NCBI GenBank assembly: GCA_002304835.1
Contig: DBPK01000025.1
Span: 50,125 to 69,329, forward strand
DNA: 19,205 bases
Reading direction: 5' to 3'
Source: Firmicutes bacterium UBA1422
GTDB taxonomy: Bacteria > Bacillota > Clostridia > Peptostreptococcales > Anaerovoracaceae
The notes beneath the pieces were generated by a model that was given only the letters and a program-made list of their open reading frames with translations, searched no databases and was not told where the DNA came from. The number at the start of each line of letters is the position of its first letter. Position 1 is the first letter of the stretch. The translations under genes were made by a program, and so were the position numbers. Of the stretch, positions 1 through 7,830 are shown one piece after another.

Positions 1-1
1 T

Positions 2-418
2 GTGGGCAAATATAAATACAAAGTGAGAAAAACAGGAGAAACAGGCGGTACAGTTGGCTTTGCGGGAATGACTAAGAAAACATATAAAAAAGCTGTTATA
101 CCGTCAAAAGTAAAGATAAAAGGATACAGCTTTAACGTGATTGCTATCAACCATAATGCATTAAAGAAATATAAAAAACTCACAAAGGTAACCATAGGAA
201 GCAATGTGACAAGAATAGGAAGAAGTGCTTTTTATGGAGACAAAAAATTAAAAACCATAATTGTTAACAGCAAAAAAATCACTAAAGCCTATAAAGCTGC
301 ATTCAAGGGAATAAACAAAGACGCAAAAATAAAAGTACCCAAGAGCAAACTGAAGAAATACAGTAAGCTTTTCAAAAACAAAGGGCAGGCAAAAACAGTA
401 AAAATCGTCAAACTGTAA
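2..418 (+). CDS. BspA-like leucine-rich-repeat protein, C-terminal part (5' end outside window)
   Basis: The reading frame is open from the first bases of the window, so this is the C-terminal part of a longer protein. The GTG at 2 is probably not the true start, because nothing upstream can be seen. The visible 138 residues are very Lys-rich. They contain about two LRR_5/BspA-type repeats, recognisable by LTKVTIGSNVTRIGRSAFYG followed by a LKTIIV strand; the 'I...AF.G...L..I.I' pattern is typical of the family. Such proteins are usually secreted or surface-attached and take part in adhesion or substrate binding; the role here is inferred only from the family. No sortase motif or repeat anchor is seen at the C-terminus, which ends KIVKL. 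The stop codon lies inside the left arm and loop of an intrinsic terminator. Confidence 0.75.
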   Translation: MGKYKYKVRKTGETGGTVGFAGMTKKTYKKAVIPSKVKIKGYSFNVIAINHNALKKYKKLTKVTIGSNVTRIGRSAFYGDKKLKTIIVNSKKITKAYKAAFKGINKDAKIKVPKSKLKKYSKLFKNKGQAKTVKIVKL

Positions 419-440
419 AGACAGTTTGGCGATTTTGTTT
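401..440 (+). terminator. Rho-independent terminator of the LRR gene
   Basis: A 15-bp stem (401-415 pairing with 422-436, one G-T wobble) closes a 6-base loop. It is followed by GTTT, and the T-rich right arm itself ends in TTTT. The left arm is the last codons of the LRR gene, so terminator and coding sequence overlap. Confidence 0.8.
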
Positions 441-476
441 ATGCCGTATAAGAGACCGATATAAAGGATAAAGATA

Positions 477-505
477 TTGAAAGCAGTGTATACGAGTGAT
501 ATAAT
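477..505 (+). promoter_or_regulatory. Sigma-A type promoter of the zinc-ribbon operon
   Basis: A -35 box TTGAAA (477-482) and a -10 box TATAAT (500-505) are separated by exactly 17 bp. The -10 is extended by TGA (TGATATAAT). The ATG at 542 follows with a GGAAGGAG ribosome site in between. This is one of the best promoters in the window. Confidence 0.75.
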
Positions 506-541
506 TTATTTGATATTCAGGCACAGGAAGGAGTAAAAAAG

Positions 542-1003
542 ATGGGAAACGATATGTTTGGCGGACTGATGAAAGGATTATCCAGCGTTCTTCCGCAGGA
601 TGACCCCAACATCAAAAAATTCACGGCACAAAGCAAGATCAATGACTTAAAAGAAGAAGAGACCGGCATTTATGCGGAATTGGGGAAAAAAGTAATGGAG
701 GAAGAACCCGGCAAATATCCGGGATTTGAAGAAAGACTAAGGGCAGTCCGGATGGAATTAAGCGAGGCGGAGAGCGGCGCGAAAAAAGCAGACATGGAAG
801 CAAAAGAAGCCGAAAAAGTCAAGGAAGCAGAAACTGCAAAAAGGACATGCCCAGGCTGTGGGACTATCAATGAAGAGGGAGTAAAATTCTGTTCCGAATG
901 CGGCACAGAGATAGGCCAGGGACTAACGTGCCCCGGATGCGGAGCAGCGCTCTCTCCCGGAACAAAATTCTGTGGTTCATGCGGTGCTAAAGTAGGAGTA
1001 TAG
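542..1003 (+). CDS. Zinc-ribbon protein 1 (N-terminal helical region, two C-terminal zinc ribbons)
   Basis: A 153-residue protein with a strong ribosome site (GGAAGGAG) before ATG 542. Residues 1-60 are acidic and probably helical. Residues about 62-100 are charged with heptad-like spacing, probably a coiled coil. The C-terminus carries two complete four-Cys zinc ribbons (C103/C106/C117/C120 and C130/C133/C144/C147) of the 'CPxCG...FCxxCG' type. There is no signal peptide or membrane segment, so it should be cytoplasmic. It is first in a three-gene operon in which every product carries zinc ribbons, suggesting the proteins work together or share a partner. The zinc ribbons are clear, but I cannot name a function; these ribbons serve as protein- or nucleic-acid-binding modules in many unrelated proteins. 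Confidence 0.85.
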   Translation: MGNDMFGGLMKGLSSVLPQDDPNIKKFTAQSKINDLKEEETGIYAELGKKVMEEEPGKYPGFEERLRAVRMELSEAESGAKKADMEAKEAEKVKEAETAKRTCPGCGTINEEGVKFCSECGTEIGQGLTCPGCGAALSPGTKFCGSCGAKVGV

Positions 1004-1005
1004 AT

Positions 1006-1380
1006 ATGGCTACATATAAGCAGCCCTGCATACACTGCGGGACATTTATAGAACGCAGCAGCAATTTCTGCCCGAAATGCGGCAGCAACAGCCCCTTCGG
1101 TTACAGCTGCCCCTCCTGTGGTCAAAGCATAGAAAAAGAGCAGAAGCGTTGCTCAAGCTGCGGAAGAGACCTTTATGTGAACTGCCCGCACTGCGGGAAA
1201 CTCACTTTTGTACAGGAAAAATGTGAGGTCTGTGGCAAAAGCCTTATTAAAATATGCGGAAACAGAAGGTGCGGGGCAGAACAGTTTTTTGATCTGGTAA
1301 AATGTACTGCCTGCGGCAAAAGCCTTATACCTGAGACCGAAAAAAAAGGATTTTTCAAAAGAAAAAAGCAGGATGATTGA
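1006..1380 (+). CDS. Zinc-ribbon protein 2 (16 cysteines, four predicted zinc sites)
   Basis: A 124-residue protein starting two bases after the previous stop, with TAGGAG upstream. It is almost entirely zinc ribbon. Eight Cys pairs (8/11, 22/25, 35/38, 49/52, 60/63, 73/76, 84/89, 100/103) can be grouped into four tetra-Cys sites. The pair at 84/89 has four residues between the cysteines instead of two, so the last site departs from the standard knuckle. The C-terminal tail is basic (KKGFFKRKKQ), which could contact nucleic acid or membrane; this is inference. It is cytoplasmic by appearance and co-transcribed with its neighbours. No specific function is recognisable. Confidence 0.83.
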   Translation: MATYKQPCIHCGTFIERSSNFCPKCGSNSPFGYSCPSCGQSIEKEQKRCSSCGRDLYVNCPHCGKLTFVQEKCEVCGKSLIKICGNRRCGAEQFFDLVKCTACGKSLIPETEKKGFFKRKKQDD

Positions 1381-1400
1381 TTTGGAAGGAGACTAACGAA

Positions 1401-2156
1401 ATGATGAAAGCATTTACAAGGAATTATGATGATAATTCCACCGAAGCCGGCTTTCAGTTTACATTTTATTGTGATATATGCGGCGATGGATACAAAAGCA
1501 GTTTTATAGAATCAGAAACATATGATAAAAAACAGAAGATACAGGGAGTGGCCAGAGGAGCAGGGGTACGTGGCAGTCTCATAGGTGGAATAGGTTATAA
1601 TACCGGCTGGGCAGCCGAAAGAGCCGGAGATGTCATGGCTGAAAGATTTGAAGAAAGAAGCCCGGAATGGCGAAAGGAATACGAAAATGCATTCAACAGA
1701 GCACAAAATGAAGCCCAGCAATACTTTCACAGATGTCATGCCTGCCAGAAATGGGTGTGTGACTCCGATTGGAATGAAGATGAAGGGATGTGCGTTGACT
1801 GTGCTCCGAGAACTGAAATATATGCGGCAAAAGCCAAGGCAGATGCCATCAAAAGGAATATAGATGAAAAGGCAGAGGAAGCCACCATATGGAAAGGTGA
1901 TCTCAAAAGCACCACCACTGTCTGCCCTTCCTGCGGGAAACCTGCCGGCAGCGGCAAATTCTGCAATAATTGCGGTGCATCCCTTGAACTGAATAAGTGT
2001 CCGGCCTGTGGAGCGGAAAACGCTCAGGGAGTAAGATTCTGCAACCAGTGCGGAGCCAAGATGGACGGACCAAAAGTTACAAAATGCCCCGGATGCGGCA
2101 AAGAATTGGAACCCGGAGCCAAGTTCTGCGGAGAATGCGGAACAAAAATCGAATAA
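1401..2156 (+). CDS. Zinc-ribbon protein 3 (251 aa, multiple Cys clusters)
   Basis: The start is placed at ATG 1401 because GGAAGGAG lies 9 bases upstream; an in-frame TTG at 1377 has no such site. Residues 18-45 hold a CxxC pair (C24/C27). Residues about 48-71 are Gly-rich and hydrophobic, possibly a membrane-associating helix or glycine-zipper-like stretch. Residues 110-135 hold a further cluster (C112, C115, C120, C131, C134). Residues 175-246 are three consecutive four-Cys ribbons (175/178/188/191, 200/203/214/217, 229/232/243/246). Zinc-ribbon proteins with such N-terminal regions occur in Clostridia, but I do not recognise a characterised family. It is last in the operon, and its stop is followed directly by a terminator. 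Confidence 0.85.
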   Translation: MMKAFTRNYDDNSTEAGFQFTFYCDICGDGYKSSFIESETYDKKQKIQGVARGAGVRGSLIGGIGYNTGWAAERAGDVMAERFEERSPEWRKEYENAFNRAQNEAQQYFHRCHACQKWVCDSDWNEDEGMCVDCAPRTEIYAAKAKADAIKRNIDEKAEEATIWKGDLKSTTTVCPSCGKPAGSGKFCNNCGASLELNKCPACGAENAQGVRFCNQCGAKMDGPKVTKCPGCGKELEPGAKFCGECGTKIE

Positions 2157-2160
2157 AAAC

Positions 2161-3249
2161 TCACCATTTATTGAAAACCTTTTCGGCAAAGCCGGGAAGG
2201 TTTTTTATTGTGATCAAAGTGCCATCGTCAAGAACTGCTTTACCGGAGAAATTGCCGAAAATCTGATGCTGATCCGAACAGATAAGGCCCAGATCCGTGC
2301 GGGAACTTCTGTCTATGACAGGAATAAAGTCCATCTCGAAACGACCATCGTCGGATGTGAAATTCCACGGAGAAAGAAAATCTTCTCCTCCCATTTTATC
2401 ATCCGACTGCTTGATACCGGGCATGCTTGGGATATTGAACTTGACCAGGGATATTTTATGACCCTTGTTTTTATAGAAGATCATATTTTCACTGGCGGCC
2501 CCGGTGTCACCAAAGCCGTATCCAATATTGAAGCCGAAAGGACTGCCCTCATAAAGGCCTGATGCACTTCCCCAGAACCAGGTATTCTTGTAGGTCCAGA
2601 CTCCCCGCCCCCAGTCCAGTACACCGAAAGAATCCGAGGGATCAAAATTAAGATCCTGTCCGTCAAATCTCACTATGCCCGAAGCGGGCATACAGTTTAT
2701 TTTTTCGTTATAGTAAAATGCAAGCTTATCTTCTTTGAAAGGAGTTGCTATGACTATGGAATCCATATCGGGACATTTAAGAGTCAATTCTCCTTCTATA
2801 GGCTTTCCTTTATAGAAGTCATCCATATAAAATGTTAAATGCCTGCTGTCTTCCCGGTGTTCAAAGCAAATAAAATGATTCTTACCTTTAGTTTTGACGT
2901 TGCCCTCAAGGGTGGAAGAGGGCATTTTCTTTTTACCGAAAGTAAAGGGCTGCATGGGGCTTTTTGTATGCTGCCAGGGCTTTGAGAAATCCAGCAGAGA
3001 TATGCTGTCCAGGCCCATATAAGAGTTGTCTGCCACAGTTAGAGCTATGCCGTATCTGTCATTCCCTATATAGTAATAATCCCACTCCTTGATCCTTCTT
3101 CCGGAAGCCTTGATGTGGCTGCGGTTATATACCTGCAGATGACGCCTGGAATAGCCGGGAGCGGAAAGATGCCCCTCCGGGGTCAGCAGATTTTGTTTTT
3201 TTGTTATTTCTTTCTGCCCGATATTTTCATTTATAAAATTGCTTTCCAT
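2161..3249 (-). CDS. DUF2804 domain-containing protein
   Basis: A 362-residue protein resembling the DUF2804 family over its full length. The diagnostic stretch is around residues 207-232 (FGVLDWGRGVW, then TWFWGSASG), plus the early 'LLTPEGHLSAPGYSRR' segment. No signal peptide or transmembrane helix is visible. The family has no established function; the Trp/Gly-rich, beta-rich character resembles lipocalin-like or carbohydrate-binding folds, but that is speculation. The ATG at 3249 has only a weak ribosome site. It lies 33 bp after the CDF transporter gene on the same strand, so it may be the last gene of that operon. Its stop is only 4 bp from the stop of the convergent zinc-ribbon operon. 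Confidence 0.85.
   Translation of the reverse strand: MESNFINENIGQKEITKKQNLLTPEGHLSAPGYSRRHLQVYNRSHIKASGRRIKEWDYYYIGNDRYGIALTVADNSYMGLDSISLLDFSKPWQHTKSPMQPFTFGKKKMPSSTLEGNVKTKGKNHFICFEHREDSRHLTFYMDDFYKGKPIEGELTLKCPDMDSIVIATPFKEDKLAFYYNEKINCMPASGIVRFDGQDLNFDPSDSFGVLDWGRGVWTYKNTWFWGSASGLYEGSPFGFNIGYGFGDTGAASENMIFYKNKGHKISLVKFNIPSMPGIKQSDDKMGGEDFLSPWNFTSDDGRFEMDFIPVIDRSSRTDLGLICSDQHQIFGNFSGKAVLDDGTLITIKNLPGFAEKVFNKW
2174..2206 (+). terminator. Terminator of the zinc-ribbon operon
   Basis: A 14-bp stem (2174-2187 with 2191-2204, two G-T wobbles) closes an AAA loop and ends in TTTTTT. It lies wholly inside the last codons of the convergent DUF2804 gene, whose stop is at 2161, so coding and termination signals are superimposed. 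On the minus strand the T-tract is weaker. Confidence 0.8.
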
Positions 3250-3282
3250 AAGATCTATCCATAATACTTATAATGCCGGCCG

Positions 3283-4461
3283 TCATATACTGTTTTGGGT
3301 ATATGAACGGTCAAAAGTAATAACTACAAAGTAACCCGGATCTATTTTCTGAAGCTCATCCTGTACCTTTTCTTTGATTTCTTTTTCTTCTGTCTTGCAC
3401 TCATGATCCAGCACCAGGTCAAAAATTATGTTTGTATGGGTAGGGCCGGGAACAACGCGAAGGTCATGCATACCTGTTACTCCGTGAAAAGATTTTATTG
3501 TTTCGGTTATTACAGGCGCAACTTTTTTTACTGCGGGATCGTTTCTTTTTATTGGGTCCATATGGACTACGCAATGTATTCCCAGGGTCTGGCCGATCTC
3601 CCGCTCTATATTATCCACCATATCATGGCTTTTCATTATATCTTCATCGGCATCGACTTCTATATGTATCGAAGCAAAGACTTTGCCGGGACCGTAGTTA
3701 TGTACCACAAGATCATGGATGCCCATCACTCCCCAGGGAGCAGAAGCCATTTTTTCGATCTCGCTCACCATGTCCTCATCAGGGGCCTCCCCCAGCAGCG
3801 GGCTTGAAGTTTCTCTTATGAGGGTTATACCGGACCAGATAATAAAAAGTGCAACAAGGGATCCAAGCCATCCATCCAGTTGAAGCCCTGTAAATTTTGT
3901 TATTATTACGCCCATAAGCACAGCGCTGGTGGCGATCACATCGTTTCTGCTGTCTGTTCCCGTGGCGATCAAAGTCATGGAATCGATTTTTTTGCCCACA
4001 TACATATTGAAAAAAGTCTGCCATAGCTTGATGGCTATGGCCAGAAGCAGAACTATTATGGTGATATAGTCAAAAGAAAGCATTTGGGGGTCAATGATCT
4101 TATATACAGAGGATCTCAAAAGAAAAAGACCCACTATTATAATGAGTATGGAAATAAAAAGTCCTGTGAGATACTCTATACGGGCATGTCCGTAGGGGTG
4201 ATCCTTGTCTTCGGGCTGGGAAGCCATTTTGAATCCCACAAGAGTTATTATGGAAGAGGAAGCATCCGTAAGGTTATTCACTCCGTCTGCGATGATGGCT
4301 ATGCTTGAAGAAATAAGTCCTATTACTATTTTCATCACGCAAAGAAGAAGGTTGGAAACTATGCCTACTATGCCGGCAAATTTGCCGTAACTCTGCCTGA
4401 CTTTCGGATCCTTTACATCTTCGTAGTTTTTTATGAATTTTCTTATGAAAAATTTTCCCAT
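3283..4461 (-). CDS. Cation diffusion facilitator family transporter, Mn-type signature
   Basis: A 392-residue membrane protein of the CDF family. About six hydrophobic segments lie between residues 28 and 215, followed by a cytoplasmic C-terminal domain. The family mark DHPYGHAR is at 87-94. The metal site residues read N62/D66 in TM2 and D170/D174 in TM5. Zn/Cd members use D/D and H/D. An Asn/Asp/Asp/Asp set matches characterised Mn2+ exporters such as streptococcal MntE, so Mn2+ (or Fe2+) export driven by H+ is the most likely role. The C-terminal region (about 230-392) is longer than a single ZT-dimerisation domain and appears to hold two related modules ('GIHDLVVHNYGPGKVFASIHIEVD' echoed by 'GMHDLRVVPGPTHTNIIFDLV'). 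It starts 5 bp after the TSCPD gene. Confidence 0.9.
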   Translation of the reverse strand: MGKFFIRKFIKNYEDVKDPKVRQSYGKFAGIVGIVSNLLLCVMKIVIGLISSSIAIIADGVNNLTDASSSIITLVGFKMASQPEDKDHPYGHARIEYLTGLFISILIIIVGLFLLRSSVYKIIDPQMLSFDYITIIVLLLAIAIKLWQTFFNMYVGKKIDSMTLIATGTDSRNDVIATSAVLMGVIITKFTGLQLDGWLGSLVALFIIWSGITLIRETSSPLLGEAPDEDMVSEIEKMASAPWGVMGIHDLVVHNYGPGKVFASIHIEVDADEDIMKSHDMVDNIEREIGQTLGIHCVVHMDPIKRNDPAVKKVAPVITETIKSFHGVTGMHDLRVVPGPTHTNIIFDLVLDHECKTEEKEIKEKVQDELQKIDPGYFVVITFDRSYTQNSI

Positions 4462-4466
4462 CTATA

Positions 4467-4727
4467 CTATTTTTCCCGGTTTTCTGAAAGAGCTTTATTT
4501 AAGGCAATGGCCAGCTGATCGGCACAGGATGTTGATTTCATGCCGCAGGTATTACCATCCAGCTTTTCGGTGATCTCTTTGACGGTCATGCCTTCAAGCA
4601 AAGAACTCATGGCCTTAAGGTTACCGTTGCATCCGCCGGAGAAGTTGATATTTTTGACAACGTCGCCTTCCAGTTCGAATTCCAGTTTCGTCGGGCAAAC
4701 GCCCCTTGGGATATAAGTGTGTTTCAT
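4467..4727 (-). CDS. TSCPD domain protein (TIGR03905-like, four conserved cysteines)
   Basis: An 86-residue protein resembling the small TSCPD proteins of Clostridia (TIGR03905 type). Four cysteines sit at C11 (RGVCP), C33 (GGCNGN), C61 and C68 (NTCGMKSTSCADQL), consistent with a metal site. The TSCPD module is also found at the end of some ribonucleotide reductases and is thought to bind metal; the role of the stand-alone form is not established. The start is set at ATG 4727, which has AAAGGGA just upstream; the frame extends eight codons further to a TTG with no ribosome site. It is first in an apparent operon with the CDF transporter, hinting at a link to metal homeostasis. Confidence 0.83.
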   Translation of the reverse strand: MKHTYIPRGVCPTKLEFELEGDVVKNINFSGGCNGNLKAMSSLLEGMTVKEITEKLDGNTCGMKSTSCADQLAIALNKALSENREK

Positions 4728-4766
4728 TTTTTTCCCTTTCATATGCATCAAAAATCAGTATAATAT

Positions 4767-4775
4767 ATTATATCA
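4767..4775 (-). promoter_or_regulatory. Extended -10 promoter of the TSCPD/CDF operon
   Basis: On the minus strand the sequence reads TGATATAAT, an extended -10, about 40 bases upstream of ATG 4727. The -35 region is poor. The same AT-rich core also contains TATAAT on the plus strand (4759-4764), which may serve the divergent SGNH hydrolase gene, so the two promoters may overlap and exclude each other. Confidence 0.5.
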
Positions 4776-4795
4776 CAAGAAGCATGGAGGCAAAC

Positions 4796-5353
4796 ATGAA
4801 AGTTGTATGTGCAGGTAACAGTATAGTCAATGGATTCCCTCACCGCAGAAGCTGCAGTTTCCCTTCGGTACTAAGGGAATTGACCGGTTGGGAAGTTATA
4901 AACAAGGGGATCAACGGTGAAACCACAGCCATGCTGGCAGAAAGGTTTGACAGGGATGTGATTTCCCATGCACCCGAAAAGGTCATTATACTGACGGGCA
5001 CAAATGATTTTATTTTTAAAACTGAAACTCCCGAAGGGGCAATGAAAAACATAGCCGGTATGGCAGAAAAAGCCAAAGAAAAAGGTGTGGAAGTCGTACT
5101 CTTGACACCCATAAGCTGTGACGAAACACAGGCGGCGGAATGCTGGATGAAGGGGTCGGGGACAGATTATAATGAAGTCAACGGTAAGCTTTCCGAATTG
5201 GCGGAAATGATAAGGGAATATGGCAGTATGAACAGTTGCAAGGTGGTGGATTTAGAGGTAGAATATAAGAAATTCGCAAAATTCCATGACGGCATACATC
5301 CAACAGTAGAAGGACATGCTTATATAGCACAAAAAGTAAAGGAAGGTATTTGA
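4796..5353 (+). CDS. SGNH/GDSL-family hydrolase
   Basis: A 185-residue protein with the four SGNH blocks: GNSI with Ser9 (block I), NKGING around Gly38-41 (block II), GTND with Asn70 (block III), and DGIH with Asp165/His168 (block V). The nucleophile motif is GNSI rather than GDS(L), as in many bacterial acyl-esterase/lysophospholipase-like members. No signal peptide is seen, so an intracellular esterase, thioesterase or lysophospholipase is likely; the substrate is unknown. The start is ATG 4796 because GGAGG stands 5 bases upstream; the frame upstream of it has no comparable site. Its stop is one base before the start of the DUF3048 gene, so the two are probably co-translated. Confidence 0.88.
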   Translation: MKVVCAGNSIVNGFPHRRSCSFPSVLRELTGWEVINKGINGETTAMLAERFDRDVISHAPEKVIILTGTNDFIFKTETPEGAMKNIAGMAEKAKEKGVEVVLLTPISCDETQAAECWMKGSGTDYNEVNGKLSELAEMIREYGSMNSCKVVDLEVEYKKFAKFHDGIHPTVEGHAYIAQKVKEGI

Positions 5354-5354
5354 G

Positions 5355-6392
5355 ATGCGTTCAGACGGAACAAGAAAGAAGAAAAGTAAGGCACCCATCA
5401 TTATACTTGTTATAATACTGATCGCCGCACTTGGTGCAGGGGCATATTTTTTATTATCAAAAGACAAAAAAAAGGGCGGAGGAATAGTTTCCGATGAAAT
5501 AATAAATCCCCTGACCGGCGAATCGGTTGAAGAACTGCTTCCCAGGCCGATACAGTTTTCCATTGATAATGCAGCTCCCGCAAGACCCCAGTCGGGTCTT
5601 TCCGCGGCAGATATTGTATTTGAGTATCCGGTGGAAGGCAGCATAACAAGGATACAGGCAATATTTTATACAGAGCTTCCCGAAACGGTGGGACCTGTAC
5701 GTAGCGCAAGGCCATATTTTGTGGATACAGCCAGAGAATATAAGGCGGTTTTCGTGAATCACGGATGGTCACCGGAGGCAAAAGAATATCTTGAAAGCGG
5801 AGTCGTTCCATATATCTCCGGACTTACATACAGTGGAGGAGTCTTTTTCAGGACGGACGACAGACCCGCACCGGATAATTCAATGATACACACAGACAAA
5901 CTTCTTGAAGCCATCGAAAAAGAAGGATATGACGAAGAGCAGGATGTAAGGACTTTTAACTTCATTGAAAAGGGACAAAAAGCCAAAGGACAAAAAGCCA
6001 CAGAAATAGATATAAACTATCTGACAACAAAGTGTTCATACGAATATGACAGAGAGAAAAAGCTGTATAAGAAATTCTCCAATGGCGAAGTATATATTGA
6101 CAAAGAGACCGGCGACCAAATAACAGCAGCGAATGTTATCATACAGTTTGTAAAAAGCCAGGTGCTTGACAACAAGGGAAGACTGGGCATAGACATGAAA
6201 GCTGGAGGAGATGCGATACTGTTTCGAAAGGGGAAGGTCATAAAGGGCACTTGGTCAAGGGAAGACATGGATTCTCCCACTGTTTTCACGGCGGCCAACG
6301 GCAAGGAAATGAAAATGGCAACAGGAAACACATGGATACAGGTGCTTGATCAGAATCACAAATTAGAGTATGATGCAGGCGAAGAAGAATAA
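5355..6392 (+). CDS. DUF3048 (YerB-like) domain protein, N-terminally membrane-anchored
   Basis: A 345-residue protein. The N-terminus is basic and followed by one transmembrane helix (about residues 13-34), then an extracytoplasmic domain. The body matches DUF3048, recognisable by NPLTGE near 51, 'RPIQFSIDNAAPARPQSGL' near 64-82, 'EYPVEGSITRIQAIF' and 'VGPVRSARPYF'. B. subtilis YerB is a lipoprotein of this family; here the lipobox is replaced by a plain membrane anchor. Function is not established; the extracellular location suggests an envelope role. A short repeated segment (KGQKAKGQKAT, about 207-217) lies between its two halves. GGAAGG stands 8 bases before ATG 5355. It is followed by a strong terminator. 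Confidence 0.87.
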   Translation: MRSDGTRKKKSKAPIIILVIILIAALGAGAYFLLSKDKKKGGGIVSDEIINPLTGESVEELLPRPIQFSIDNAAPARPQSGLSAADIVFEYPVEGSITRIQAIFYTELPETVGPVRSARPYFVDTAREYKAVFVNHGWSPEAKEYLESGVVPYISGLTYSGGVFFRTDDRPAPDNSMIHTDKLLEAIEKEGYDEEQDVRTFNFIEKGQKAKGQKATEIDINYLTTKCSYEYDREKKLYKKFSNGEVYIDKETGDQITAANVIIQFVKSQVLDNKGRLGIDMKAGGDAILFRKGKVIKGTWSREDMDSPTVFTAANGKEMKMATGNTWIQVLDQNHKLEYDAGEEE

Positions 6393-6399
6393 TAAAAAG

Positions 6400-6437
6400 A
6401 AGCGGCGGAGACTTTAAGTCTGACGCCGCTTTTGTTT
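6400..6437. terminator. Bidirectional terminator between the DUF3048 and PBP genes
   Basis: A GC-rich stem (AGCGGCG with CGCCGCT) is topped by a second perfect AGACTT/AAGTCT stem. A T-rich tract follows on the plus strand (TTTTGTTTTG). On the minus strand TTCTTTTTATT follows the stem. It serves the convergent genes ending at 6392 and 6463. Confidence 0.85.
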
Positions 6438-6462
6438 TGCTGATAAATCCATAAAAGGGTAT

Positions 6463-7830
6463 CTATTCATTTACGAGTTCCTGAAGGACCTTGTTGGCCA
6501 CGCTGCCGGCGGCATTTGCACCGCTTCCACCGTTTTCCACCAGCACTATGAAGGCATAAGGATTCTTTTCATCTCTTAGAAAACCCGTGAACCAAGCGTT
6601 GGGGGCGTTACCTCCGCCCACTTCGGCAGTACCGGATTTTGCACAGATATCAAGATCAGGGAAATTATATTCACCGTATGTCTTGATGACATTATTACGC
6701 ATCATATCCGAAAGCACTGATGCGGTTTCAGATTCGATAAGAGTATCTGTTTTGCGGCTCCAGTTTATTCCGGCAGGCAGACCGCTGTTGGTTTCGATGC
6801 TGTCTATAAGATTGGGCACTGCCGCTTTTCCGCCACCTGCTATTGCTCCCGCATATATCATCATTGAGCATGGATTCACAAGATCGTGATACTGTCCTAT
6901 TCCGGTCCAGGCAATATTAACATCCTCGGATGGGAAGTCAAATGATCCCGGTGTCGTGTGTATACCATTGATATTGTAACTGTCCATTAAGCCGGTCTTT
7001 TTTGTATATTCCTTTATGTTGTCTATTCCCAGAGAAAGGGTGAGGTCCGCAAATCCGCAGTTGCAGGAAACAGCAAGAGCCTCTTCAAAATCCACTTCGC
7101 CGTGGGGGTAAGGACATGTGATCCTGTCCACCTCGGAAGACTCGAACTGTTCTTTGCCGGTGCAGTTATATGTCCAGCTTTCCAGATCCTTCTTTTTTTC
7201 TATTACGGCGGCGGAAGTTACCAGTTTGAAAATAGAACCGGGCACTATCCTGGCGGTGGTGCATCTGTTAAGGTATACCCCGGAAGTATCATCTTCTTTG
7301 ATCCGGGGCGGATCCGTGGGGTCGTAATTAGGCGAACTGGTCATGCATAAAACATCTCCGGTCTTGTAGTTGTAGACCATCACGGCACCCTTGTGATCTC
7401 CCAGTGCTTCATTGGCTGTTACACAGGCATCTGCATCTATGGTCAGATATATCTGTCTGCCCTCTCCGCCTGCGGAATATGTGCCGGTAACAGGATTATA
7501 TCCCACCAGTTTGCCGGCAAAGGCCCGGTTGGCTCCTGTCAGGATGTTACCGTCGATATCGCCCACTGCATGAAGGGTGGCAGTACGAACACTGTAACTG
7601 TCGCTGTATTCGGGCTCACCGCTTTCTGTGTTTTCAAGAAGCAGCTGACCGTTTCTGTCATATATGGAACCTGTATTTATTTTCCCATCGGTAAAAACAT
7701 GCTTGTTGGCAGGATAGCTTACCCACTCGGAACCGTAAACAAGCCACTTACCTATATATAAACCAAGACCGGCAGCTAGCATTCCTGCCAGAAGGAGACA
7801 CATCAAAGCACGTCTTTCAAGCTTTTTCAT
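6463..7830 (-). CDS. Class B penicillin-binding protein (peptidoglycan transpeptidase, PbpA/FtsI-like)
   Basis: A 455-residue protein with a short cytoplasmic tail, one N-terminal transmembrane helix (about 9-31) and an extracytoplasmic transpeptidase domain. All active-site motifs are present: SxxK at S199-K202 (PGSIFK), SxN at S255-N257 (SCN), and KSGT at 398-401. It is short for a class B PBP: the pedestal between the membrane and catalytic domains is reduced to roughly 120 residues, like PbpA-type proteins paired with RodA in actinobacteria and clostridia. Its role is D,D-transpeptidation, cross-linking the glycan made by the SEDS partner. Its ATG overlaps the TGA of the upstream SEDS gene (ATGA), showing tight translational coupling and implying a 1:1 complex. 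Confidence 0.93.
   Translation of the reverse strand: MKKLERRALMCLLLAGMLAAGLGLYIGKWLVYGSEWVSYPANKHVFTDGKINTGSIYDRNGQLLLENTESGEPEYSDSYSVRTATLHAVGDIDGNILTGANRAFAGKLVGYNPVTGTYSAGGEGRQIYLTIDADACVTANEALGDHKGAVMVYNYKTGDVLCMTSSPNYDPTDPPRIKEDDTSGVYLNRCTTARIVPGSIFKLVTSAAVIEKKKDLESWTYNCTGKEQFESSEVDRITCPYPHGEVDFEEALAVSCNCGFADLTLSLGIDNIKEYTKKTGLMDSYNINGIHTTPGSFDFPSEDVNIAWTGIGQYHDLVNPCSMMIYAGAIAGGGKAAVPNLIDSIETNSGLPAGINWSRKTDTLIESETASVLSDMMRNNVIKTYGEYNFPDLDICAKSGTAEVGGGNAPNAWFTGFLRDEKNPYAFIVLVENGGSGANAAGSVANKVLQELVNE

Noticed and set aside
670..1125. Minus-strand open frame of 151 codons opposite the zinc-ribbon genes.
   Set aside because: It is the mirror of Cys/Gly-rich codons in real genes, has no ribosome site and no recognisable domain.
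1512..2189. Long minus-strand open frame (225 codons) opposite zinc-ribbon gene 3.
   Set aside because: The plus-strand frame has clear zinc ribbons, a ribosome site and a terminator; the minus frame is a Phe/Ser-rich shadow overlapping the terminator.
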